A DNA stretch of 9,089 bases from an uncultured Sutterella sp. (GTDB lineage Bacteria; Pseudomonadota; Gammaproteobacteria; Burkholderiales; Burkholderiaceae_F): the NCBI GenBank assembly GCA_905201055.1, contig CAJKMT010000052.1, positions 1-9,089 on the forward strand, in the 5' to 3' direction. Below the pieces are notes generated by a model, which made no database searches, had not been told where the DNA came from, and saw only the letters and a list, made by a program, of their open reading frames with translations. Every line of letters begins with the position of its first letter. Positions within the stretch are counted from its first letter, which is position 1. The position numbers were made by a program, and so were the translations under genes. This document shows positions 1-6,983 of the stretch, piece by piece.

Positions 1-429
1 TTCGACGCTTCATGGAATGGAGAAAGCAAAAGGCAAACGTTCGCCGGTAATGCAGCGGTTAATGATGGAATAGTCAGTGGGATGGAAAACGCTGTTACCC
101 AGCCCTGCAAAAGCAGCAACAGGATAAAACCACCAGTAATTCTGAGCCACACTGAATAAAAAACCGGCAATCATCAGCAATCCGACACCGCCGTAGAGGC
201 ACTTCTTCGGACCGAATTTGTCAACAAGCACGCCGCTTGTGGCTTGTCCCAGGGAACTTGTGATGAAAAAGACCGTCATCACCGCGCCCATCTGAGCGTA
301 GGACGTGCCGAATTCCGGCATGATCCACGGGAAAAGCGGCGGGATGATCAGATGGAAATAGTGAGACAGACCATGAGCTACACCCAATAGCGTAATCAGC
401 AAAATGTCTTGTTTGCGGGCTTCGGTCAT
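1..429 (-). CDS. MFS transporter, N-terminal part (partial, frame apparently broken)
   Basis: This is the N-terminal third of a major facilitator superfamily permease in the inner membrane; the substrate cannot be told. The 139 visible residues hold about four hydrophobic segments (roughly 9-30, 45-65, 77-97 and 100-118). The MFS loop 2-3 signature GVLVDKFGPKK is at 66-76, with the conserved Asp70 and Gly73. A VFHPTDYSIIN stretch at 114-124 resembles the TM4-TM5 region of fosmidomycin-resistance-like MFS proteins. The ATG at 427-429 lies 14 nt after the stop of the exporter gene, with a weak GAGAG ribosome site at 437-441, so the two genes are probably co-transcribed. The frame ends at a TGA at 10-12, far short of the ~400 residues usual for the family. 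Dropping one base near 15-18 would restore a Ser-Ile-His reading that stays open to the edge, so a frameshift (real or a sequencing error) is likely. Family call is sure; substrate unknown. Confidence 0.8.
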
Positions 430-443
430 GGCGGCACTCTCGA

Positions 444-1082
444 TCAGTTAGCTTTCCAAAGCAGCGTAGAAATAGCCAAAATCGTAAAAATGACAGCGCT
501 TGTCTTATTCAGGATAGTCTGAACTTTGGGGCTTCGCAAGCGATCGGCCAAAGTTCCTGCGCACCAGGCCACTGCACAAAAGACGACAAGCGTGCACATC
601 AGAAAAGTCACACCCATGATGAGCATTTGAATCATCACTTCGTTTTCACTTGCCCCCTTCACGATAAACTGCGGGAAAAAGGCAAGAAAGAAGATCAGCA
701 CTTTGGGGTTGGTGATATTCATGATGATGCCGCGGCGCCAAAGCTGAAATAAGGTGAGCCTCGGATACTTCTTCGCTGCGTCCTTATCATCACTTCCCGC
801 CGGCGCATTCCACGCCCCCCAGGCCAAATATAAAAGATAGGCAGCACCCGCAAACTGAATGATCATCAATAAAGTGGGCGATGCTGCAACGACCGCTGCC
901 ACACCGAAAGCTGCAAGAAGCGTCTGTATAAAAACCCCGACACAAAGACCTAGCGTCACAAAGATTCCCGCTTTTGCGCCGTACATAGCTGACTGCAGCA
1001 AAACAAAGAGATTATCGGGTCCCGGAGCCACAGCCAAGACTGCGGCAGCAATCGTAAAACTTACCCAAAGATCAAAAGGCAT
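444..1082 (-). CDS. LysE/RhtB family amino-acid exporter
   Basis: This is an inner-membrane exporter of the LysE/RhtB family, whose known members export amino acids or related small molecules; the substrate here cannot be assigned. From the chosen start the protein has 212 residues, the family's normal size, and is strongly hydrophobic with about six membrane segments. The N-terminal family motif APGPDNLFVLL is at 19-29, and the second conserved block, NITNPKVLIFFLAFFPQF, is at 122-139. I start it at the ATG at 1080-1082 because a good AAAGGA ribosome site (1088-1093) sits 5 nt upstream. A longer in-frame ATG at 1113-1115 would add 11 residues, but it lies in the loop of the terminator after purL and is very unlikely. 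The gene ends with TGA at 444-446, 14 nt before the MFS start. There is no room for a promoter between the terminator and this start. Confidence 0.93.
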   Translation of the reverse strand: MPFDLWVSFTIAAAVLAVAPGPDNLFVLLQSAMYGAKAGIFVTLGLCVGVFIQTLLAAFGVAAVVAASPTLLMIIQFAGAAYLLYLAWGAWNAPAGSDDKDAAKKYPRLTLFQLWRRGIIMNITNPKVLIFFLAFFPQFIVKGASENEVMIQMLIMGVTFLMCTLVVFCAVAWCAGTLADRLRSPKVQTILNKTSAVIFTILAISTLLWKAN

Positions 1083-1087
1083 TATCT

Positions 1088-1093
1088 TCCTTT
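1088..1093 (-). promoter_or_regulatory. Ribosome binding site deciding the LysE-family start
   Basis: AAAGGA on the minus strand, 5 nt before the ATG at 1080-1082. It decides in favour of the 212-residue product over the 223-residue extension. Confidence 0.75.
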
Positions 1094-1097
1094 CAGC

Positions 1098-1132
1098 AAA
1101 AAGCCCTTGCAGCACTGATGCAGCAAGGGCTT
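1098..1132 (-). terminator. Rho-independent terminator after purL
   Basis: A perfect 10-bp inverted repeat (arms 1123-1132 and 1101-1110, AAGCCCTTGC / GCAAGGGCTT on the minus strand) has a 12-nt loop that can itself form three further pairs (1112-1114 with 1119-1121). It is followed by a short run of five T, of which two belong to the stem. It begins about 22 nt after the purL stop. The T run is only 4 nt upstream of the ribosome site of the exporter gene, so termination here would also control exporter expression. On the plus strand the arm has no T tail, so it should work in one direction only. Confidence 0.8.
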
Positions 1133-1154
1133 GGAACCTAAAGTTTAAATCGAA

Positions 1155-4100
1155 TTAACCGACAAACTTTCTGGCGTTTCTGAACATACGCATCCAGGGG
1201 CTGAATTCACCCAAGGTATCAGGCGCCCAGCTCATCTGCACAGTACGGTGTGTACGTTCCGGATGCGGCATCATGATCGTGAAACGACCGTCAGGAGTCG
1301 TCACACCGGTGATGCCGTCAGGAGAGCCGTTCGGGTTGAACGGATACACTTCCGTCGGACGGCCTGCCGGATCCACATAACGGGCAGCAAGCGTTGCCAG
1401 GCTGGCATCTTCAGCACTGAGCCACTTCACATGGCCTTCACCGTGGGAGTTGACGATCGGCATCATGCTTCCAGCCATACCGTCAAAGAAGATAGAAGGA
1501 CTCTTCATCACTTCAACCTGCACCAGACGGGCTTCAAACTGTTCGCTGACATTGCGTACAAATTCAGGCCAGTGACTTGCACCGGGAATAATGTTACGCA
1601 AATGGCTCATCATCTGACAACCGTTACAAATACCTAAGGCAAATGTATCAGGACGGTTAAAGAATGCGGAGAACATGTCGACCATCTTGGGGTTGCGCAA
1701 AATGGTGGTTGCCCAACCGCCGCCAGCACCCAATACGTCACCGTAAGAGAATCCGCCGCAAGCGGCAAGACCGGCGAAATCCTTGAGGTCGCTGCGGCCG
1801 CTCAGAAGGTCGGTCATATGAACGTCAACAGCTTCAAAACCGGCGCGCGTAAAGGCCGCGGCCATTTCCGTCTGACTGTTAACCCCCTGCTCACGCAACA
1901 CAGCAATTCTCGGACGAACACCTGTGGCAATATAGGGAGCCGCCACATCTTCTTCAGTGTCAAAGCTCGTACGAACGAAAAGCCCCGTGTCATCTTCCAT
2001 CGTGCAGCGGGCGTATTCCTGATCAGCGCAGGAAGGATTGTCACGCATGCGGGCGATCTGCCAAGACACTTCTGACCAGGCTTTTTGCAGTTCCCCTCGG
2101 CTTTCCGTGTACAAAGCCTTGCCGTGCGCTTCAATCTTAAGAGCATCGTCAGCCGTGACTTCACCCACAAAGTGCGTGCAGTCAGCCAAACCGGCTTCTT
2201 TAACGGCAGCCAGGGTTTCTTCAACACGGTCTGCTCTGACCTGAAGCACGGCGCCCAATTCTTCACTAAAGAGTGCAGGCAGCACGTCTTTCATTTCGGA
2301 AGAATCCGTCATGGATGTCAGATCGATACGGGCACCGGTGTGACCCGCAAACATCATTTCAGCCACAGTAGCAAGTAAGCCGCCGTCGGCGCGGTCATGG
2401 TAAGCCAAAACGCAGCCTGCAAGCGTGAGCTTGCGAACCAACTTCACAAAGGCCTGCAGCTTCTTGGCATCATCCAAATCCGGCGTCACACTGCCGAATT
2501 GCTGAGTGACCTGAGAGAGGATGGAACCGGCCATACGGTTTTTGCCGCAGCCCAAGTCAATGGCAACCAAGACAGAATCAATATCGGTGCGAAGCTGAGG
2601 CGTAAGCGACAGGCGAACATCGCGCACAGGAGCTGCAGCCGAAACAATCAGAGAAACAGGCGAAGTCACCGTCTTCTTTTCACCGGCATCTTCCCAAGTC
2701 GTCTTCATCGAAAGGCTGTCCTTGCCGACAGGAATTGCCAGACCCATTTCCTGGCAGACAAGACTTGCCGCACACACGGCATCATAGAGCTTGGCGTCTT
2801 CGCCGGCCGTGCCGCAGGAAGCCATCCAGTTGGCAGACAGCTTCACAAAGTTCAAATCGATATCAGCGCTTGCGATGTTGGTGACTGCTTCACCGATTGC
2901 CATGCGGCTGGCCGCAGCCGAATCAGAAATTGCGAGCGGCGTTCTTTCACCCATACTCATCGCTTCGCCGCGATAGCCTTGGAAGCTCAAGTTCGTGACT
3001 GCGGCGTCTGCAACCGGCACCTGCCAGGGACCGACCATCTGATCGCGATGCACGAGGCCGCCCACCGTGCGGTCACCGATCGTGATCAGGAAGCTCTTGC
3101 TGCCCACTGTCGGGTGACGCAAAACATCTTTAACAGCCTTGGCTAAATCGATACCCTCAGCCTTAAATTCAGGCAAAGTCTTCTCAACATGCTCAACCGT
3201 GCGGTGCATGCGGGGTGCCTTACCGAGGAGCACTTCCATCGGCATATCCACTGCCGGCGTTTCGTTTTCAGCGCGAGACACAACAAGCGTGTTGTCTTCA
3301 CTGATCGCACCCAACACAGCATAGGGGCAGCGTTCGCGGCGGCAAATCGCATCAAAAACTTCAAGAGATTCGGGAGCAATGGCGATGGAATAACGTTCCT
3401 GGCTTTCATTGCACCAGATTTCAAGCGGGCTCATGCCGCTTTCTTCAACAGGGACCTTGGTAAGATCAAGGTGAGCACCGTGACCGGAAAGGTCAGCCAA
3501 TTCCGGCATAGCGTTGGACAAACCGCCGGCGCCAACGTCATGAATGGCCAAAATCGGATTCTTGTCACCGCTTGCCCAGCAGCGGTCGATCACTTCCTGA
3601 GCACGGCGTTCCATTTCGGCGTTGCCGCGCTGCACGCTGTCAAAGTCAAGCGATTCGGAGTTGCTGCCCGTTGCCATGGAGCTTGCCGCACCGCCGCCCA
3701 AACCGATTCGCATACCGGGGCCGCCCAAGCTGATCAAAAGCGTGCCCGGGGGCAAAGCCGTCTTATGCGTCTGATCACAGCGGATGTTGCCGATACCGCC
3801 CGCGAGCATAATGGGCTTGTGGTAGCCGTAGCGAGTGCCTCCGACATTGGATTCAAACACACGGAAGTAGCCCAAAACATTCGGGCGGCCGAATTCATTA
3901 TTAAAAGCCGCAGCCCCGAGCGGACCGTCATTCATAATGGATAAGGCGCTTGCAATACGGCCGGGTTTTCCGTAGACCTTGTCGCTAACAGCGGAATCAT
4001 CCGTGACGTCCTTATCATTTTCCCAGCCTTGGGGAGCATCAGGAAGCTGCAGGGAAGAAACCGTGAAGCCGCAGAGGCCTGCCTTCGGACGAGCGCCTCG

Positions 4101-5102
4101 GCCGGTTGCACCTTCATCGCGAATTTCACCGCCGGAGCCCGTAGAAGCGCCCGGGAACGGAGAAATGGCTGTCGGGTGATTGTGAGTTTCAACCTTAAAG
4201 ACGGTGTGAGTGAGTTCCTCTTCTTCGGTGAACACTCGGCCAAAAGCTTCGCCTTCGGGAGTTCTCGGATAAAGACGAGGCACCTTGGCGCCTTCAAAAA
4301 TAGCAGCATTATCAGAATAAGCCACAATCGTGCCGTCAGGATGCGCTTTATGCGTTTCGCGGATCATTCCGAAAAGCGTCTTTTCTTCGTCTTTGCCGTC
4401 AATCGTCCACTTGGCGTTGAAAATCTTATGGCGGCAGTGTTCGGAGTTAGCCTGCGCGAACATCATCAGTTCGACGTCGGTCGGGTTGCGCTTGGCCTTT
4501 GTGAAAGCATCGGTGAGATAGTCGATTTCATCTTCACTCATTGCCAAACCCATAGAAAGGTTGGCGTCAGCCAAAGCCTTGCGTCCCTCCTTCAAGAGAT
4601 CCACCGTGACCATGGGTTTGCCGGGCAGCTCGGTAAAGAGCTTGGAAGCATCAATGCCGGCCTCAACCACGCTTTCTGTCATGCGGTCATGAAGAACGCC
4701 TGCCACTTGCGCTAAAACAGCACTTTCAGGAACAGTGCCGCCGAAATCCACGTTATAGAGCGTGCCGCGTTCGATGCGAACGATCACATCGAAACCGCAG
4801 TTATGAGCAATATCCGTGGCTTTACTGGCCCAAGGACTGATCGTGCCCAACCGAGGAATAACCATAAAGGTGGCATCGGCTTTCATATCGGCATTTTCAA
4901 AGCCATAATGCAAAAGCGCCTGCAAACGGGCGCTTTCATCTTCAGTTAAAGTTCTTTGAGCATGAACAAAGTGCACAAAGCGGGCAGAAACTCCCTGAGC
5001 GCCGGGCGCAACTTGGCGGATTGCCTTTAAAAGACGAGCCGCACGGAAGTCCGACAGAGCACTCGCGGCCATTAAAGTAAACATCGAAACGGTGTTAGAC
5101 AT
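1155..5102 (-). CDS. purL: Phosphoribosylformylglycinamidine synthase (FGAM synthase), single-chain type
   Basis: PurL catalyses the fourth step of de novo purine synthesis: FGAR + glutamine + ATP to FGAM, in the cytoplasm. This is the large proteobacterial form with all domains in one chain: PurS-like N-terminus, linker, two AIRS-type synthetase halves and a C-terminal class I glutaminase. From the chosen start it has 1,315 residues (E. coli about 1,295). Visible landmarks are GTISPWASKATDIAHNCGF at 86-104, SEHCRHKIFNAKW at 220-232, and the ATP/FGAR-binding region at 303-342 (KVETHNHPTAISPFPGAS and onward, rich in Gly). The glutaminase runs from about 1063, with catalytic Cys1159 in GICNGC and the His1280/Glu1282 pair in MMPHPER. 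All expected catalytic residues are present. The ATG at 5100-5102 is preferred over a TTG at 5118-5120 because GGGGA (5114-5118) precedes it by 11 nt; the ATG at 5082-5084 would also fit the E. coli N-terminus. It is divergent from nnr and ends in a terminator. Confidence 0.98.
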   Translation of the reverse strand: MSNTVSMFTLMAASALSDFRAARLLKAIRQVAPGAQGVSARFVHFVHAQRTLTEDESARLQALLHYGFENADMKADATFMVIPRLGTISPWASKATDIAHNCGFDVIVRIERGTLYNVDFGGTVPESAVLAQVAGVLHDRMTESVVEAGIDASKLFTELPGKPMVTVDLLKEGRKALADANLSMGLAMSEDEIDYLTDAFTKAKRNPTDVELMMFAQANSEHCRHKIFNAKWTIDGKDEEKTLFGMIRETHKAHPDGTIVAYSDNAAIFEGAKVPRLYPRTPEGEAFGRVFTEEEELTHTVFKVETHNHPTAISPFPGASTGSGGEIRDEGATGRGARPKAGLCGFTVSSLQLPDAPQGWENDKDVTDDSAVSDKVYGKPGRIASALSIMNDGPLGAAAFNNEFGRPNVLGYFRVFESNVGGTRYGYHKPIMLAGGIGNIRCDQTHKTALPPGTLLISLGGPGMRIGLGGGAASSMATGSNSESLDFDSVQRGNAEMERRAQEVIDRCWASGDKNPILAIHDVGAGGLSNAMPELADLSGHGAHLDLTKVPVEESGMSPLEIWCNESQERYSIAIAPESLEVFDAICRRERCPYAVLGAISEDNTLVVSRAENETPAVDMPMEVLLGKAPRMHRTVEHVEKTLPEFKAEGIDLAKAVKDVLRHPTVGSKSFLITIGDRTVGGLVHRDQMVGPWQVPVADAAVTNLSFQGYRGEAMSMGERTPLAISDSAAASRMAIGEAVTNIASADIDLNFVKLSANWMASCGTAGEDAKLYDAVCAASLVCQEMGLAIPVGKDSLSMKTTWEDAGEKKTVTSPVSLIVSAAAPVRDVRLSLTPQLRTDIDSVLVAIDLGCGKNRMAGSILSQVTQQFGSVTPDLDDAKKLQAFVKLVRKLTLAGCVLAYHDRADGGLLATVAEMMFAGHTGARIDLTSMTDSSEMKDVLPALFSEELGAVLQVRADRVEETLAAVKEAGLADCTHFVGEVTADDALKIEAHGKALYTESRGELQKAWSEVSWQIARMRDNPSCADQEYARCTMEDDTGLFVRTSFDTEEDVAAPYIATGVRPRIAVLREQGVNSQTEMAAAFTRAGFEAVDVHMTDLLSGRSDLKDFAGLAACGGFSYGDVLGAGGGWATTILRNPKMVDMFSAFFNRPDTFALGICNGCQMMSHLRNIIPGASHWPEFVRNVSEQFEARLVQVEVMKSPSIFFDGMAGSMMPIVNSHGEGHVKWLSAEDASLATLAARYVDPAGRPTEVYPFNPNGSPDGITGVTTPDGRFTIMMPHPERTHRTVQMSWAPDTLGEFSPWMRMFRNARKFVG

Positions 5103-5153
5103 GGCTGATAATGTCCCCAAAAAGATTCAATAGAAAAAAACATTAACCAATTC

Positions 5154-5173
5154 ATTATAAGTGCCGATGTCAA
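5154..5173 (-). promoter_or_regulatory. Putative purL promoter element
   Basis: On the minus strand a perfect TATAAT (5154-5159) lies about 50 nt before the purL ATG, at a good distance for a -10 box with a ~45-nt leader. A perfect TTGACA (5168-5173) lies only 8 nt upstream of it, too near to act as its -35 box. The hexamer at the normal 17-nt spacing is GGGAAT, a poor match. The -10 call is reasonable; the role of TTGACA is unclear. Confidence 0.45.
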
Positions 5174-5286
5174 TAAATTCCCCTTTCCTGCTGATTCAGC
5201 CCAAAATTTTTAGCTTTACCGAAAGCTTTTTAACACTGATCCCGGCAAAAACAGTTGCGCATAACCCGAAAAGAAGAACTATCTAT

Positions 5287-5292
5287 TAAAAT
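5287..5292 (+). promoter_or_regulatory. Possible -10 box of nnr
   Basis: TAAAAT, about 42 nt before the preferred nnr start. No convincing -35 box lies at 16-18 nt upstream; TTGCGC at 5255-5260 is too far unless TATCTA at 5280-5285 (19-nt spacing) is the real -10. This is a weak, pattern-only call. Confidence 0.25.
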
Positions 5293-5316
5293 GTAGCCGT
5301 TTAAAAAATGGAATTT

Positions 5317-5322
5317 AAGGAG
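5317..5322 (+). promoter_or_regulatory. Ribosome binding site of nnr
   Basis: AAGGAG, a strong anti-SD match, lies 12 nt before the ATG at 5335-5337 and inside the longer ORF that would start at 5308. Spacing is on the long side, but no ribosome site precedes the ATG at 5308, so the 5335 start is preferred. Confidence 0.65.
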
Positions 5323-5334
5323 CGGTTTAAGACT

Positions 5335-6894
5335 ATGTCGACCACGCTTTTGACTTTGGAAGAATTGGGTGAATTGGAAACCCGTTTAAGTCACGTCCTG
5401 CCTCAGGGCACCCTGATGGATCGTGCGGGTTTCGTTGCCGCCAACTGGATTGATGATCAATGTGACGCAGCAAGCACTATTGTGATTCTGTGCGGACAAG
5501 GCAATAACGGCGGCGACGGCTACACCGCTGCCCTGCATTTGAAGAGCCGCGGACACAATGTGATTTGCGTGGCAATCGGCGGCAAGAAGCCTAAGACTGA
5601 AGACGCGCTTCGCGCTTACAACCGCTGGATTGAAAAAGGCGGCGAGGTGATTGACGATCCCTACATGGCTCCGAAAGCCGATGTGGTGGTCGATGCAATG
5701 CTCGGCGTCGGCATTACCAAAGCCATTTCGGGTGACTACATTGATGCCGCTCTGTGGTTCAATGAACGCCAGGCTCTTCACATGGCCATTGATGTGCCGA
5801 CCGGTATTGATGCAGAAAAAGGCAATTGGGTGGGCGGCATCAAGGGGTGCGTCGCTGACATGACGCTTAACCTGATCAGTGCCAAGGCGGGCTGCTTCAT
5901 GAATGACGGCAAAGACGCAAGCGGTATGGTTACGCTCTCTGAACTGGATGTTTCCGTTCCCCTTTCTTCTTTGGGCCTCATTGATACGGATGACTTCAAA
6001 CACATTCTCGAATTGCGTAAGTACCACTCGCACAAAGGTACCTACGGTCACTGTGTCGTCGTGGGCGGCGATAAGGGCAAAGTCGGCGCGGCGCTTCTTG
6101 CCGCGCGAGCCGCGTTAAAGCTTGGCGCAGGCAGCGTTACTGTGGAACTGATGGCTCAAAACGCTCCCCTTTACGATCCGATGCAGCCCGAATTGATGAT
6201 CACCGATGAACCGGTTGATCTCACCAAAGCCGATGTCGTCGTGATCGGCTGCGGCATGGGTTTCAGCAAAAAAGCCAAAGACAGACTCGTTGAAGCAGTT
6301 CGCACCAATGTACCGCTCATTATCGATGCCGATGCGCTCACGATGATCTCCCAGGATCAGTCTCTCGAAGATGAAGTACTTGCCCGTAAAGCCCATACGG
6401 TCATCACTCCTCATCCGGGCGAAGCCGCAAAAATGCTTCACCGTGATGTCAAGAGCATTCAGGAAGACCGCGTCACGAGCGCCCGTGAATTGTCGCTTCA
6501 AACCGGTGCCATTACCGTTTTGAAGGGCACCGGTACCGTGGTCACGCTCCGAAGCTCTCGCTCCTGGATCAACCCGACGGGCAATGCCTGCCTGGCAACG
6601 GCCGGCTCCGGTGATGTCCTTGCGGGCATGATCGGCGCATTCTTTGCTCAGAAATTTGACCTCGTGAGCGCAACGCTTGGTGCCGTATGGCTTCACGGTG
6701 AAGCGGTTCGAGCCAGAAACACCGGTATTGTCGCGATGGACATCTGCGAGCGTGCAGCACGTGCTCTCGAAATTCTCCGTTGGGGCGGCAATCCCGATGA
6801 CCTCGTGGATCCGTATGATGAAAGCGAGTTTGTTTTAGATGAAGACGGTCCGGGCGAAGCCATTGCCCGTACCATGGGTTCTGAAGAAGCCTAA
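5335..6894 (+). CDS. nnr: Bifunctional NAD(P)H-hydrate epimerase / ADP-dependent (S)-NAD(P)H-hydrate dehydratase
   Basis: This is a cytoplasmic metabolite-repair enzyme (YjeF type). The N-terminal half interconverts the R and S epimers of hydrated NAD(P)H, and the C-terminal half dehydrates the S form back to NAD(P)H using ADP. The 519-residue length matches the fused bacterial form (E. coli about 515). Epimerase half: CGQGNNGGDGYTAA at 53-66, VVDAMLGVG at 118-126 and AIDVPTGID at 151-159, with the likely catalytic Asp in this last motif. Dehydratase half: KGTYGHCVVVGG at 234-245, then VIGCGMG at 303-309, IIDADAL at 329-335 and TPHPGEAAKML at 358-368. The ADP-binding/catalytic NPTGNACLATAGSGDVLAG is at 413-431 (Asp427). 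Both halves look intact. The C-terminal ~35 residues are acidic and not part of the core fold. The start is set by AAGGAG at 5317-5322; an ATG at 5308 would add nine residues. The gene is divergent from purL and ends in a bidirectional terminator shared with ppiD. Confidence 0.96.
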   Translation: MSTTLLTLEELGELETRLSHVLPQGTLMDRAGFVAANWIDDQCDAASTIVILCGQGNNGGDGYTAALHLKSRGHNVICVAIGGKKPKTEDALRAYNRWIEKGGEVIDDPYMAPKADVVVDAMLGVGITKAISGDYIDAALWFNERQALHMAIDVPTGIDAEKGNWVGGIKGCVADMTLNLISAKAGCFMNDGKDASGMVTLSELDVSVPLSSLGLIDTDDFKHILELRKYHSHKGTYGHCVVVGGDKGKVGAALLAARAALKLGAGSVTVELMAQNAPLYDPMQPELMITDEPVDLTKADVVVIGCGMGFSKKAKDRLVEAVRTNVPLIIDADALTMISQDQSLEDEVLARKAHTVITPHPGEAAKMLHRDVKSIQEDRVTSARELSLQTGAITVLKGTGTVVTLRSSRSWINPTGNACLATAGSGDVLAGMIGAFFAQKFDLVSATLGAVWLHGEAVRARNTGIVAMDICERAARALEILRWGGNPDDLVDPYDESEFVLDEDGPGEAIARTMGSEEA

Positions 6895-6904
6895 TCATCA
6901 GGGT

Positions 6905-6950
6905 AAAAAAATCCCGGCTCTGCAATTTAGCGGCAAGCCGGGATTTTTTT
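6905..6950. terminator. Bidirectional Rho-independent terminator between nnr and ppiD
   Basis: A perfect 15-bp inverted repeat (arms 6905-6919 and 6936-6950) with a 16-nt loop. The GC core TCCCGGCT / AGCCGGGA is flanked by seven A on the left and seven T on the right, so either strand gives a GC stem ending in a T7 run. It starts 10 nt after the nnr stop and lies 33 nt beyond the ppiD stop, as expected for convergent genes. Confidence 0.92.
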
Positions 6951-6974
6951 GACTCCGGTTTTTTCACCGGAGTC
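6951..6974. terminator. Second hairpin, directly abutting the nnr/ppiD terminator
   Basis: A perfect 9-bp inverted repeat, GACTCCGGT / ACCGGAGTC (6951-6959 and 6966-6974), with a 6-nt loop. It starts one base after the first terminator ends and lies 9 nt beyond the ppiD stop. It lacks its own T tail on either strand, although for ppiD transcripts the next seven bases of the first hairpin are A. It probably acts as a 3'-end stabilising or pause hairpin for ppiD mRNA. Confidence 0.6.
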
Positions 6975-6983
6975 AAGCGGACA

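Larger units (their letters stand above)
5103..5334. other. Divergent intergenic region between purL and nnr
   Basis: This AT-rich stretch of about 230 bp between two divergently transcribed genes must hold both promoters. It contains a TATAAT/TTGACA pair facing purL, a TAAAAT box facing nnr, and a weak AGCTTT-ACCG-AAAGCT hairpin at 5212-5227 followed by T residues. I see no tRNA, small RNA, riboswitch or convincing operator. The short in-frame upstream extension of nnr (ATG at 5308-5310) lies inside it and is probably not translated. Confidence 0.6.

Noticed and set aside
2397..3944. Two long plus-strand reading frames (249 and 251 codons) antisense to purL
   Set aside because: They lie entirely inside the clear purL coding region, have no recognisable domains, and their composition (rich in His, Arg and Ala) is that of the complement of a well-biased gene.
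5212..5231. Small hairpin AGCTTT-ACCG-AAAGCT followed by T residues, terminator-like on the plus strand
   Set aside because: A 6-bp AT-rich stem with no plus-strand gene upstream to terminate; likely chance in AT-rich DNA.
5244..5263. Possible PurR-type operator upstream of purL (GCGCAA...GTTT on the minus strand)
   Set aside because: Only about 10 of 16 positions match the gammaproteobacterial PurR box, the palindrome is broken, and the LacI-type PurR is not expected in betaproteobacteria.
5386..6696. Long minus-strand frames within nnr
   Set aside because: They overlap conserved epimerase and dehydratase motifs on the plus strand and show no protein-like features of their own.
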